Shown here in pieces: positions 8,515 through 17,282 of a stretch of 17,409 bases of DNA (its first letter is position 1; every line of letters begins with the position of its first letter). The stretch is taken from positions 1-17,409 of the forward strand of contig BPQB01000187.1 of the NCBI GenBank assembly GCA_019973155.2, written 5' to 3'. A model generated the notes under the pieces. It ran no database searches and was not told where the DNA came from. It worked only from the letters and a program-made list of their open reading frames with translations. The position numbers and the translations under genes are program-made. The DNA comes from Phanerochaete sordida. Taxonomy: Eukaryota; Basidiomycota; Agaricomycetes; Polyporales; Phanerochaetaceae.

Positions 8515-9087
8515 GCATGTTTGCGTTCCACGCCCCCAAGCTCTACCGTGACTACGCCACAAAGCTCGATCAGCTCCACGAACACTACCACGAGCTTCAC
8601 TACAACTAAAACACCAGCGTCTTCCCTGCGGTCACCTTCAACTTTGGTCCCAATGCTGTCACCCACGAGCACAATGATCACGGGAACCGATCGGTTGGCT
8701 GGTGCTCTATCCTGACCGGCGGTAAATTTGACCCTCGAAAGGGAGGGCATCTCATCCTTCGGCAGCTTGGTATAGTGGTAGAGTTCCCTCTCGGATCCAC
8801 CATCTGTATCCCCTTCACAAGCTTCCGCCACGGCAACACGCAGATTAGCAAGGGCGAATCTCGGTGATCCATAATGCAGTTTGACTCTGGTGGACTGTTC
8901 CGGCATGTTGACTACGGCTTCAAGACCTGAAAGCAGCTCTGGGAGACCGAGAACGACAGGGCGAAGGGGATCCTCTGTCAGTGCGACAGCTGCTGGGCCG
9001 AGGAACTGCAGTTCCTCTCCACAGTGGACGAGCTGCACGAAGATCGCCAGAAGGCTGGACTGCTGCAGGAAACAGTGGTTGATTAGA

Positions 9088-9921
9088 TACTCTGCACTTT
9101 TATTATTTATGCAACAAATTTCTATTTTCTGTGTCTCCCTCTGTGTGTGCTGTTGGCTGTTGTTCGTGCCCATGATCTGCGACCGCCCATGGCGTGCAAC
9201 CTATCATGCGTGCGACGCCACGACGGATGGGCGCTTAGTCACTCTCACTCAACCTTCATGGTTCTGTTCTACTTGACCGCAACGTGGGCCTCGAGGTATC
9301 TCTCACAACAGTGATAGGTATTTATTCAGCCATTACCATGCTAAGTTAGCATATCTGAGCTCTCTGTGAACAGCTTCCCGCAGTTCACACATCCGTGCAG
9401 CCCAGTCCGGCAACACTCTGCAGCTGCTCTTGCTGCTAGATCATCTCTGGAGGGGAAAACAGAGATGAAGGAGGAAGATAAGGTCCGTTATATACAGCAG
9501 CCGCATTCAAGCGGAACGCTTAATGCTAATCCCAGGGCTTGTCTACTAAGTTCTCCGTCACTCACAAACATCAACGAGTGTCCTGCAGGCGGCGTTCTGC
9601 TGCCTGGAGTTGCATGCTGCCGCAGTCAAATTATTGTCACACGAAGCCTGGCGTGCCACTTCCCAAAACCCACGACGTTCGCGCCGCTGTTCACGGCGCA
9701 GCGCACCACAGCCCAGACCAGCCCTTTGTGCAGGTCCACTCTCTTGTGAACGGCGACAACGCGGACCATCGAAGCCACCCCTGCCGATGGCTTCTCGTGC
9801 GCACGTGCCGGTTTAGCCCTGGTATTCTTCGAATTCTTCGATGTCCCTGTGGAGGAGACGCTTGTCGGCGAGCCCGCCTCGGAGGCACGCTCATGCGTTC
9901 TGGGCTTGCCATGCCTACACT
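9088..9921. other. Region without a supported gene
   Basis: The first part (9088-9170), downstream of the dioxygenase stop, is AT-rich and may be its 3' untranslated end. Further on there are open frames in all three plus frames (for example from 9366 and 9539), but none shows a recognisable domain and they overlap each other. A TATATA at 9489-9494 could be a promoter for the decayed frame at 9922-10290. A short stretch in another frame (about 9810-9950, LALVFFEFFDVPVEETLVG) looks protein-like but is unassigned. Confidence 0.4.
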
Positions 9922-10290
9922 TCAGGCACCGCTGTATGCGGGCGACGGTTCGTCACTACTGATCTCAATGCCCGGCCTTGATTACTCGCCAATGTCGACG
10001 TCATCGACAAAGTTCTCTGGCGATAGGGACCGCATCTTCCAAGCCCTGTACCGGCCCTTTGCGCCTTCAACCAAGACTACCAGCAAAAAGCTGTTCCCTG
10101 CCGACTTTACGTATCGGCAACCAGCTACATGCCGTAGTTAGGCAGCAGGTTCGCAGTGGTTGAGCCACTTGTGGTTAAACCGCTCACACTTCCCCCCGCG
10201 AGGCTCGCTGTCTCAAACTCCGTCGTGCTCGAAAGCTCCATCAGCAACCTCCCCGAACTCCCTGGCTCATTTGAACACTGCCACGTCTGA
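9922..10290 (+). pseudogene. Protein-like fragment of unknown family with three in-frame stops
   Basis: One frame reads like real protein across about 120 codons: CGRRFVTTDLNARP, then LLANVDVIDKVLW, then PCRLYVSATSYMP, then RFAVVEPLVVKPLTLPPARL and LESSISNLPELPGSFEHC. It is cut by TGA (9979), TAG (10024) and TAG (10135), and it ends at TGA 10288-10290. All could be transition-derived stops. It lies between the dioxygenase and the uncharacterised six-exon gene, in the same direction. I do not recognise the family. It might be an exon of either neighbour or a separate gene. Confidence 0.4.
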
Positions 10291-10666
10291 ATTGGCCCCC
10301 CGCGTGTCAGTCTCACGTCTCATAATCTGTCGCCGTCCCTGACAATTCAATCATAACCGTAGCGCGTACCCCTCTGCCGACGGCCCTGTATTCCACGAGA
10401 TCTTTGTTGACCCACAACTTTTCAATTTGTGGCGGCACCCAACATAAAGCTAGTGGCCAAAATTCCGGCGGGTGTTAGACCGTCCCACGCGGCTGCCTTA
10501 TGGCCTGTCAAAAGCAGCAGATATTCTCGTTGCACCACAGGTGACCTAGGTGTGCTGTTCTGCCCCTCTATGCTGCTCGGTTGTTCCTGATCTTCCCATT
10601 CATAGTCTTTGCTTGGTGCAGCCTCGTGTGGCCTGACATGGTCAAGGGCTGGACACCAGCGCATTT
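10291..10666. other. No gene supported
   Basis: Short open frames only, on both strands, without recognisable motifs. It probably holds the promoter and missing first exon(s) of the gene starting near 10667, but no clear TATA box was seen. Confidence 0.35.
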
Positions 10667-11074
10667 TTGCATGCCCACACCTGTCAGGCAATCCAAAACT
10701 GGAACTGTGGACACCGCTTAAAAGAAAGGCCTCTGTTGCACGATGCTAGATGTATCACCATTTTGCCCCAACAAGCCAAGGCTTCTCTGAGGGTGCTTCG
10801 AAGCGACCGCACTTCCCTTAAGGTGAGTGAGCGATCCTTGAGCTGGCAGGGTTTGCTCAGTCCTTTCCTTTCCCTAGCTCTTCTTTGCCTCTTCTTCCCC
10901 ATGGCTTGACAGAATCCTCAGCTGGACAACGATCACTACCCCAAGGAAGACTTTGAGAATCGACTTGCAGAGAACGAAGAGCAGGAGACTGGCCAGGCCG
11001 ATGTCGTGGGCCTTCCAGGGTTCGCCTCCATCCCAAAGCCGAACTCAACGCTGATCGCTCCAGAATGGTGAGAG

Positions 11075-11129
11075 GTAAGTTTAGTATTTTTTCTACAGCA
11101 AGCTAGAGCTAATTATAATTATTTCGCAG
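11075..11129 (+). other. 55-nt intron of the uncharacterised gene
   Basis: The donor is GTAAGT and the acceptor is TCGCAG. It joins the exon ending at 11074 to YTGQMELRFRDMK in frame. Confidence 0.7.
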
Positions 11130-11534
11130 TACACGGGCCAGATGGAGCTTCGTTTTCGAGACATGAAGCTGCAGCTGCTCCAGACCCAGCAGAAGCAGGA
11201 GAAAGATCGGGCGACGGCAAAGAAGACTCGAGGCAAGGCTGCCAAGAGTGCTTCTAACGTTCCGGAGGACGTTGTGGAGCTTCTGCCCATAATTACTCAG
11301 TGTGCCGCTCTCACCCACATCTCTCAACATCCCTGGGTCGACCGGCAGGCCTTCTCTTCCACTCCACCCATGGGCTTCGATCGTTATGACCCCCGCTACT
11401 AGGATACACGCAAGGGAGAGTGGGTCAGCGAATGGACCAAGATCTTGGTGCAAACGGCCGAGCTCTACAAGGTGGTGGGTCCCGAAAGCCGGCTGCTGAA
11501 GTACTTCGGTCAAATCAAATTCATTGAAGACGAG

Positions 11535-11592
11535 GTGAGTGTCCATCTGCCTTATTTTTATTTGTATTCTTTTGCTCACGTCCGCCTTGCAG
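11535..11592 (+). other. 58-nt intron of the uncharacterised gene
   Basis: The donor is GTGAGT and the acceptor is TTGCAG. Removing it gives the continuous IKFIEDEWQEALKAQR. Confidence 0.8.
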
Positions 11593-11691
11593 TGGCAGGA
11601 AGCCCTCAAAGCCCAGCGCAACTACTTCACGGGCCAGGTTAAGAAGGAGCTTCCTTGGCACACTCCAGAACACGCTGACATTCTCCAGCTT

Positions 11692-11704
11692 CCCCCCCCC
11701 CCCC
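11692..11704 (+). repeat. 13-base poly-C tract inside an exon
   Basis: Thirteen consecutive C encode a proline run just after the PWHTPEHADILQL block. The reading frames before and after the tract agree, so there is no net frameshift here, but such runs are slippage-prone and also prone to assembly error. Confidence 0.9.
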
Positions 11705-11835
11705 ACCTCTGTAAGAGCAATCCGCAATGTATTCAGCTTTGAGGCAGGAAGGACGGGGTCTGCCCACCTTGCTACAATCCAAACGGTAACAAGGCGGACA
11801 AATCCAAGTTTGGATTCATTGTTGCCTTACTCAAT

Positions 11836-11890
11836 GTAAGATATTTACTCCTGTCATCTGGCCAGAATGTTGACTGCCGAATCGCTATAG
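11836..11890 (+). other. 55-nt intron of the uncharacterised gene
   Basis: The donor is GTAAGA and the acceptor is CTATAG. It follows FGFIVALLN and precedes the exon containing AKGELYLKSL. Confidence 0.7.
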
Positions 11891-12010
11891 CTCCTTCACG
11901 ATTAGTTCCATGGTGCTTTTGGAGAAGCCTCGAGCAGAGCCAAAGGAGAGCTCTACCTCAAGTCGCTCACCACAATCACTCCTGGTGACATAGCGTTGAC
12001 CTTGATGATG

Positions 12011-12061
12011 GTAAGCCGTTCTTGCTCAAGTTCAATTTTTCTCAAACTCACAATGCTTCAG
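12011..12061 (+). other. 51-nt intron of the uncharacterised gene
   Basis: The donor is GTAAGC and the acceptor is CTTCAG. It joins IALTLMM to IRFRYCSHIAFG. It is a multiple of three without a stop, so the frame stays open if it is retained. Confidence 0.7.
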
Positions 12062-13323
12062 ATCCGGTTCAGGTACTGCTCTCATATCGCCTTTGGCCAA
12101 TTGCTCAGAGTCGACGGCGACTATGGGCCCGAGACCCACCTCGATGACCTCAAGCAGTACTTGATCTACAACTGGAACAAGCCTGGGATCGTCCGTCTCC
12201 GAAAGTGGTGCAACAGCGTCATCTTCAAGAACAAGCGGCCGGACTTTCTGAAGACTGAAGAAGCAGAGCGGTGGGCAGCAGCCGAGGCCGAAAATGAGAG
12301 GCTCCGAGAGCTTGCTGAGCTCAACGATGCCATGGACATAGTGGACAATGATGTGCCTCCCTTCTCATTGACATCTTCCCATTCCTCTGCATCTCAAGCT
12401 TTTCACACCGAGCCCGCCCTCGCACCGCTGCCCAGACCCATTGTCCCACCTACTGCCCCGCTTGCTGCCCCAACTATCAGTACGACCTCTCAGCCCACTT
12501 CCCAAGCCAGCAAGTCGTTGAGCTCGGCATCGGCAGCTCGAGCTCTCTTCAGAGCTGGATTGGCTTGGGGCTCGAAACCTGGCTCGTTCGTTCAACGCCC
12601 AATCGCAGCTTCTGTAGCAGCTCCAGAGGTCACCATCGGGAACACAGAGGTCGAGCTGGACGAGCGCTCCGAGCACGACACAGACAACCACGTCAATTGG
12701 AACGCGAACGTGCAGGTCGAGCAAGATGGCAGTGACCTGGACCGCTTTGACGCTAGTTTCGCTGACCTCAGCCTTCACAACTGTGCTCCCCGGCGTGCCA
12801 CCCACCCTGCGCACAAGACTTCGGCTGGTCGTGTTTCCTCCACGCTGCAGAGCGTTTCGGCTGATCATCGCCCTGACTCCGAGGCTGACTCTGACCCTGA
12901 GGAAGAGGTTCCACCGCTGCCGAAGAAGCGCCCTCTTTCTACCAAGCGTCCGAAGCTTCCACCCAGCCCTGCTCCGTCCGACGATGGCACCGACGACGAC
13001 GACGACGGCCCGCCGATGTTGACGACGGCTTTGCCAATGTCGATGACGGCTCCAGAGAGGTTGAGCGAGGTCACCAGCCAGCGGCTCCTGGCACACAAAC
13101 AATATCAGTACCCTCTCGCGCAACTTCCAGCACCAATGGGGCAGCAGCGCTCAAGGTCTCGAAGGCCTCGAAGGCCTCTAAGTTGTCCAAGGCACCTAAG
13201 GAGCCCGCGACTACGAAGGTTCCTCTGGCCACTAAGGCTGCAAAGCGGCCTGGGTTCAAGTCAAAGACCATACCGGCTGCTCAAGCCTCGGAGGTGCCCA
13301 CCCGAGCTCAGGCTGGTGGTTGA

Positions 13324-13484
13324 GTCACTCGTAATGCTGCTCGAAAGGCTCTGTCGTAACGCTTCTCTCTGTAATACTCTCATTGTTTGTGTAATCTTAT
13401 GAATCCTGGTTCTGCTCACTCATCATGAGAGCCCATGAGCGATCTTGAGCGCTCAAGGTAGCGTTTGTGAGGAATCCAGGTACG
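13324..13484. other. 3' flank with a 14-bp palindrome
   Basis: The region lies between the stop at 13321-13323 and the TIR element. The palindrome CTTGAGCGCTCAAG lies at 13444-13457. No gene; the palindrome has no assigned role. Confidence 0.5.
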
Positions 13485-14350
13485 TACAGTGGCTGTAAAA
13501 AATAACACAATTCATGGGATCAAAACAAAAACCTTATTTTAGCACATTCTGCTTATTGTTTAGCAGATACAAAAATATTTGGTGGTAGTGTAATGCTGAT
13601 GGTACAATATGATGAAATTTGCGTAATGCTGGGGATTGTATCAATGGTGTCAAAAATCAAACACTTGAATATCTGGTCATTTGTTACTGGGCACATAAAG
13701 TGTGATGAAGGACTTCTAAAATTCCCACCATATTTGTATGCATAGCGGACTATCTATACAATTTGCACCCCTTATATGTTTATTGTATACCCAATACATA
13801 CACAGCAATGCATCATTTTACAGATTGCAACACTAAGTGCATGACTCAATATATTCCCAATAGCTGTATATGGCAGGTATCCTTTGCACAATAGCGCGAT
13901 ATGCTTCAAGAAATCCATTTGTAGTAGTGTACAGCTCAGCAAGTCATAACAAGTAGCAATGGTGACATTGCAATGATAATCAAATTTGCAACTGTTGGAT
14001 AGCAGAGTAACAAGTGAATTACTCATGCTACAATGGTGCGATTGGTAATTTTTTTCTTGAAAGGCAGGCTCTTGTATATAATACTGTATACGACAGAATC
14101 TCTTTTGATTTTTTGAAGCTCACCATCAACTGCTACAGCTTATATATGTAGATTTAGATCTGTATCCTCTACTGCAATTTGACTGCTAAAGGAGGCCAGT
14201 TTGAGGTTTGTAGAAATGGGTCAACATAGCTGAAAGCATGTATATAACCAGTGCTGGTTCATTGCCATAAATATGTGCACCATTCATGCACAAATAAATA
14301 TTTTATCAAGCCCCTTGAAGTAAATTGTGTTATTTTATGCAGCCACTATA
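13485..14350 (+). mobile_element. Complete non-autonomous Tc1/mariner-type TIR element (copy B)
   Basis: The left end TA + CAGTGGCTGTAAAAAATAAC (from 13485) is matched by an inverted right end ending GCAGCCACTA + TA (14350), giving about 28-30 bp of imperfect TIR and a TA duplication. The body is AT-rich and has no transposase. A minus-strand open frame of about 84 codons at 13772-14026 has no recognisable motif. At 866 bp including both TA, it is a large MITE-like element. Copies A (1-127) and C (17283 on) share its right and left ends in the same orientation. It probably depends on a transposase encoded elsewhere; the Tc1-type transposase at 126-721 cannot be assumed to be its partner. Confidence 0.85.
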
Positions 14351-15285
14351 TTACTTCCTATCCTTGCCTATTCAGCAATGATCATGATTTGTGGCTTATA
14401 TGGTGCGCTTTTCAAGCACTCTGACCTTCCTTATAAGACATCTCTTTTTCTATACAGCCTTCCTGCTACAATGTGTAGTTGTAGGAGGTATAATCGACCA
14501 TTGAGACGCTCCGGAGCACACACTGGTGGCGGTGGATGAGCAACTGATGATATTGAGACAAGGAGTGGCTACTGACCTGATGGTGGTGGATGAGCAACTG
14601 AAGGCCTAAGTTTGCCCCACCAACATTTAAAACTACGCTAATTCGGAGCTAATCAGATCAGTGCACAGAGGAAGAACAGAGAAAGCGCTACAAAGGAACG
14701 GAAAGGTGAAAGACAATAAAACAAAGGAATTCCCCAAAAGAAAGGTGCCACTGAAGTGAGTGGCATCAAGGCACAGATCGAGTCCATGGGGCCATTGAGG
14801 CGGAGAGGTGCTTGCAGCACGCACTCCAACAGACCCCCATATAATAATTAGCCCGCGCATAATCCGAGTGTGCCTTTACCGCATGCTCCAGTGCCACGGT
14901 GCTAGCCTGCAAGCTCCACCATTACGCTTTTGAAGAGAATGCTTTCCAAGTCTGACACCGTCGTGATACAGTCCGCGCTTGGGTTCATCAAGGAAATCAA
15001 GACATTGCAACAAATGTGCTCCTTGGCATGAGCAATCCATCGTACGTCTCTCATTGGCAGGTACATTACCGCCCTTCGGCCAAAGTATTTGCTCAGCATA
15101 TACACAATTTCATATTGACGAGCACACTGAAATAGCAAGAAACCTCACAGCAACAGTGGCAGCAATCCCTCGGGTAGTCTGCGCAGAGCATGGGCATTGG
15201 GCCAGATCTCAACAAAATCAAGGAGAAGCTATACTAGATTGCAATGTGTCCGCTGGCACGCTCGACCACCCCCTGCGTATGACCG
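14351..15285. other. Non-coding region with short direct repeats
   Basis: No supported gene. GGTGGATGAGCAACTGA is repeated exactly at 14531-14547 and 14585-14601. A minus-strand open frame at 14902-15138 gives no recognisable protein. The region may belong to the 3' side of the minus-strand transposon gene that ends at 15723. Confidence 0.4.
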
Positions 15286-15610
15286 CACACCCAAGACAAC
15301 TGCCGCAGGTGCACGAACTTGTCGCACGCATGACAAATTCGAACACCACCTACGTACACCAGCACGTGAAAGACGGCCGCCCACTACGGTAGCGTGTTTC
15401 TGCCCTGCATACGCTGGCACGCCCTAAACGACTGCAGCAGGGATTGAAAGCCATTGTGCACTCGACAACAAACTTGATCCCCGTAGCAGCGCAGTACACT
15501 CGCCGGCATACTCATGAATGCAAGTGTGCAAGCTTGTTGTGTGCATCTGCCGGCACGTGAAGGACGGCTATCTCGGTCGCTAGCATGCCCAAAGGGCTGT
15601 TGCAGGAGTG
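15286..15610 (-). repeat. Diverged tandem repeat, units about 130-170 bp
   Basis: A motif of the form GCA[CT][AG]CCC.A.A[CG].[AG]CTG..GCAGG recurs near 15286, 15416 and 15584. A second shared piece, GCACGTGAA[AG]GACGGC, recurs at 15362-15377 and 15553-15568. The array lies just downstream (in minus-strand sense) of the transposon gene ending at 15723, as subterminal repeats of a DNA transposon might. The similarity is low and was judged by eye. Confidence 0.45.
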
Positions 15611-15722
15611 TGAGCTGGTGTGGAGGGTAAACTGAACAAGTCGAGCACAGTGGCTTGGTGCGCCCAGTCATTGTTATGCCTTTGATAGCATGTTTCTGTT
15701 GGATATCTAATATTTTATACCT

Positions 15723-17282
15723 TCAATCATTGTCATTGTCCATGCTGTCGTCCTTATCATGCAAACTGATTGAGCCCATTGCTAGCTCTTCCATAACAAA
15801 CATCTTGCGTGCAAGTTTGCCGTGCCCTGCGCGAGGTGGATGCGGGATGATTGCAACAACAGAGAAGATTGCCTGAACATCTCTGACAATGAGATCATCA
15901 TCTCTCATGGGACTGCAGGACCAAACAGTCCCGAAAGACCTCTCGGCAGCTTACTGGGCGTCTATACTGCAAAATGAGGGCAAAACCACGTAGAGGTTGT
16001 CATTGTTCTACCTCCATACAGCAGAAGAAATGGTCCTTGCTGTACTTGGTCTACCTGCAGAAGGCAGACTAGAGGGCATCACTGTATGCAAGATGGCACA
16101 GTGCAGATGTGAATGAATACCTTGACATTTTGCAATGTTTGTGGCATCCCCAGTGTCTTCAGTGATTCCTTCCAGAGCGAGCTGGCGTTCTGCCTGCTAG
16201 GCAGGTGCAGACAGGCCTATTGTGCAATCCTCGGGCAGTATAGCCATGCTTCACATGAAGGAATTCCGTTGTTATGGGCAAACACATACAGAATGGCTGC
16301 CTCAGGACCAGCAATGGTCTGTGTGTCTTTTCTACAGCCGATAAGAAAATGTAGCCGTCCTTAAGTAGAAGTGCATTGTGAGGGGCTCCTGGCTCAGGTG
16401 CGAAGAATGGGTGGGTAGCTTTAATGGCATTAAACTGACAGTGGCGAAGAGCAATTTGCTAGAGACTTGCGTAGACGTTTAAGTGCTGCCAGATATCCTG
16501 ACTGAGATTATCAATCATTCACTACATTGCCGTCTGATTGATGCTGGCCTAAGGGCCCTATGCTTTTTTCTTATGAACTAAGATGAACAGAACCATGGGT
16601 ACTTGGGCATGCGAAATGCTGCCGAGACACCTTTCACTGGCAGTATAGTGTCTCAAACTCCTGCGACAATACAACAATCAGAGTGTGAGCTTTGACAATC
16701 TTGTCATGAGTAAACTGGTGTTGGTCCAGGATGCATTCAGAACGCACGAACTCGCATAAGTGGAGGCAGTACCAATGCAGTCAGAGCCCATAGAGCAATG
16801 CAGATGCAACACTGTAGAGCCAGCGCTAGGACTCAGTGGCCTTGTAGCTGCTGTTGAGCTTCTCTGCAATATTTCGCAGCGGCTGATCAAATGAGCCAGG
16901 AAGATAAGGGCGAGTGCTTGCAACCTCCCTCTCATGCTGCTCCTAAAGTGCCGCATTACAAAAGATGGCCCAGCCCCAAGTGCTACGATCATTCCCAGCC
17001 TCACAGTCCATGGTTCTACGGAAGATTGTGATGTACAGATCAGCAGCGCTCAGGGAGTCGGAGTGGAAGATATTGCTCTGGAAAGTCCAAGGTGCACCAA
17101 GAGTACGGTCAGTAGAAAACCTGCTGACGATACTCGGCTTGCTCGATCACTGTTTCGAGATAGTTCCGCTCATAGGCAGCCTGCAACCGTGACTGAGGGC
17201 GAAGCTGCTCAAGATTTGCATTATAGCACTGTGCCTTCTCAGCACGAGTTTCGTGGGTGGTTTGAGTTTGCCGCAGTATAGC
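15723..17282 (-). pseudogene. C-terminal half of a transposon-associated Agaricomycete protein, decayed
   Basis: Read on the minus strand from 17282 downward, pieces appear in several frames. A charged helical stretch (LEQLRPQSRLQAAYERNYLE) is followed by LSAADLYITIFRRT and STWGWAIFCNAAL. Then come STRPYLPGSFDQPLRNIAEK, LNSSYKAT, and KIVKAHTLIVVLSQEFETLY. Near the end are ERSFGTVWSCSPMRDDDLIV and DVQAIFSVVAIIPHP, with the stop at 15723-15725. These blocks, in this order, recall a large transposase-like protein family common in Agaricomycete transposons; I cannot place it firmly in Plavaka, KDZ or another class. In-frame stops (for example TAG, seen as CTA at 16943-16945) and frameshifts disable it. 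The N-terminal half is cut off by TIR copy C at 17283. Confidence 0.65.

Larger units (their letters stand above)
7849..9087 (+). pseudogene. TET/JBP-like 2-oxoglutarate/Fe(II) dioxygenase, fungal type, decayed
   Basis: TET/JBP enzymes oxidise 5-methylcytosine or thymine in DNA using Fe(II) and 2-oxoglutarate. Exons 7849-8044, 8103-8316, 8368-8461 and 8515-9087 join into a protein resembling the basidiomycete TET/JBP expansion. Recognisable stretches are SLLKEGLRLIR, DGRTPMLLVQRIS, VGTSFEGRQK, MFAFHAPKLYRDYA and FNFGPNAVTHEHNDHGN. The HxD iron ligands are His 8670-8672 and Asp 8676-8678. The distal His is 8829-8831 (RHGNTQISKGE), and the Arg expected to bind 2-oxoglutarate is 8862-8864. The C-terminal GGLFRHVDYGFKT is also typical. 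Breaks are: no ATG in frame (TAA 7854); TGA 8034-8036 where relatives tend to have Trp; TAA 8607-8609; TGA 8865-8867; one extra T in the run 8880-8883; and TGA 8929-8931. It stops at TAG 9085-9087. The product cannot be made as it stands, though all predicted active-site codons persist. Confidence 0.87.
10667..13323 (+). pseudogene. Uncharacterised Agaricomycete protein with CPPC motif and acidic-then-basic tail
   Basis: Six exons can be read: about 10667-10822, 10913-11074, 11130-11534, 11593-11835, 11891-12010 and 12062-13323. The introns are 51-90 nt with GT/AG ends. Together they give about 780 codons. The conserved-looking core includes NRLAENEEQETG, VVGLPGFASIPKPNS, SEWTKILVQTAELYKVVG, YFGQIKFIEDEWQEALKAQR, PWHTPEHADIL, VCPPCYNPNGNKAD (Cys at 11761 and 11770), AKGELYLKSLTTITPGDIAL and LKQYLIYNWNKPGIVRLRKW. 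A Glu/Ala-rich helix follows, then a Pro/Ser-rich linker, an acidic stretch with (GAC)5, and a Lys/Ala/Ser tail (SKASKASKLSKAPKEP). This resembles a mushroom-specific family I cannot name, and no function is assigned. Stops lie at 11069, 11400, 11740 and 11903. A frameshift at 13007-13012 separates the acidic part from the basic tail, which ends at TGA 13321-13323. The true start is unresolved; no in-frame ATG was found. Confidence 0.65.

Noticed and set aside
8511..9173. Minus-strand open frame of 220 codons
   Set aside because: It is the antisense of the TET/JBP-like exon, where the sense strand carries a recognisable conserved protein. The antisense product has no family features.
9539..10141. 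Plus-strand open frame of 200 codons
   Set aside because: No recognisable motif and odd composition (many Cys, Arg, His). A different frame over 9922-10290 looks more protein-like.
11692..11704. Poly-C tract as the cause of a frameshift in the CPPC-family gene
   Set aside because: The frame before the tract and the frame of the CPPC block after it are the same; the interruption is an in-frame TGA at 11740-11742.
12365..13123. Minus-strand open frame of 252 codons
   Set aside because: Antisense of the Pro/Ser-rich and acidic part of the CPPC-family gene; GC-rich codons leave the opposite strand open.
13444..13457. 14-bp palindrome CTTGAGCGCTCAAG as a terminator or binding site
   Set aside because: Rho-independent terminators do not apply to fungal pol II genes, and nothing else supports a function.
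13772..14026. 84-codon minus-strand frame inside the TIR element as a remnant transposase
   Set aside because: No DDE motif or helix-turn-helix pattern, and AT-rich composition. It is too short to judge as coding.
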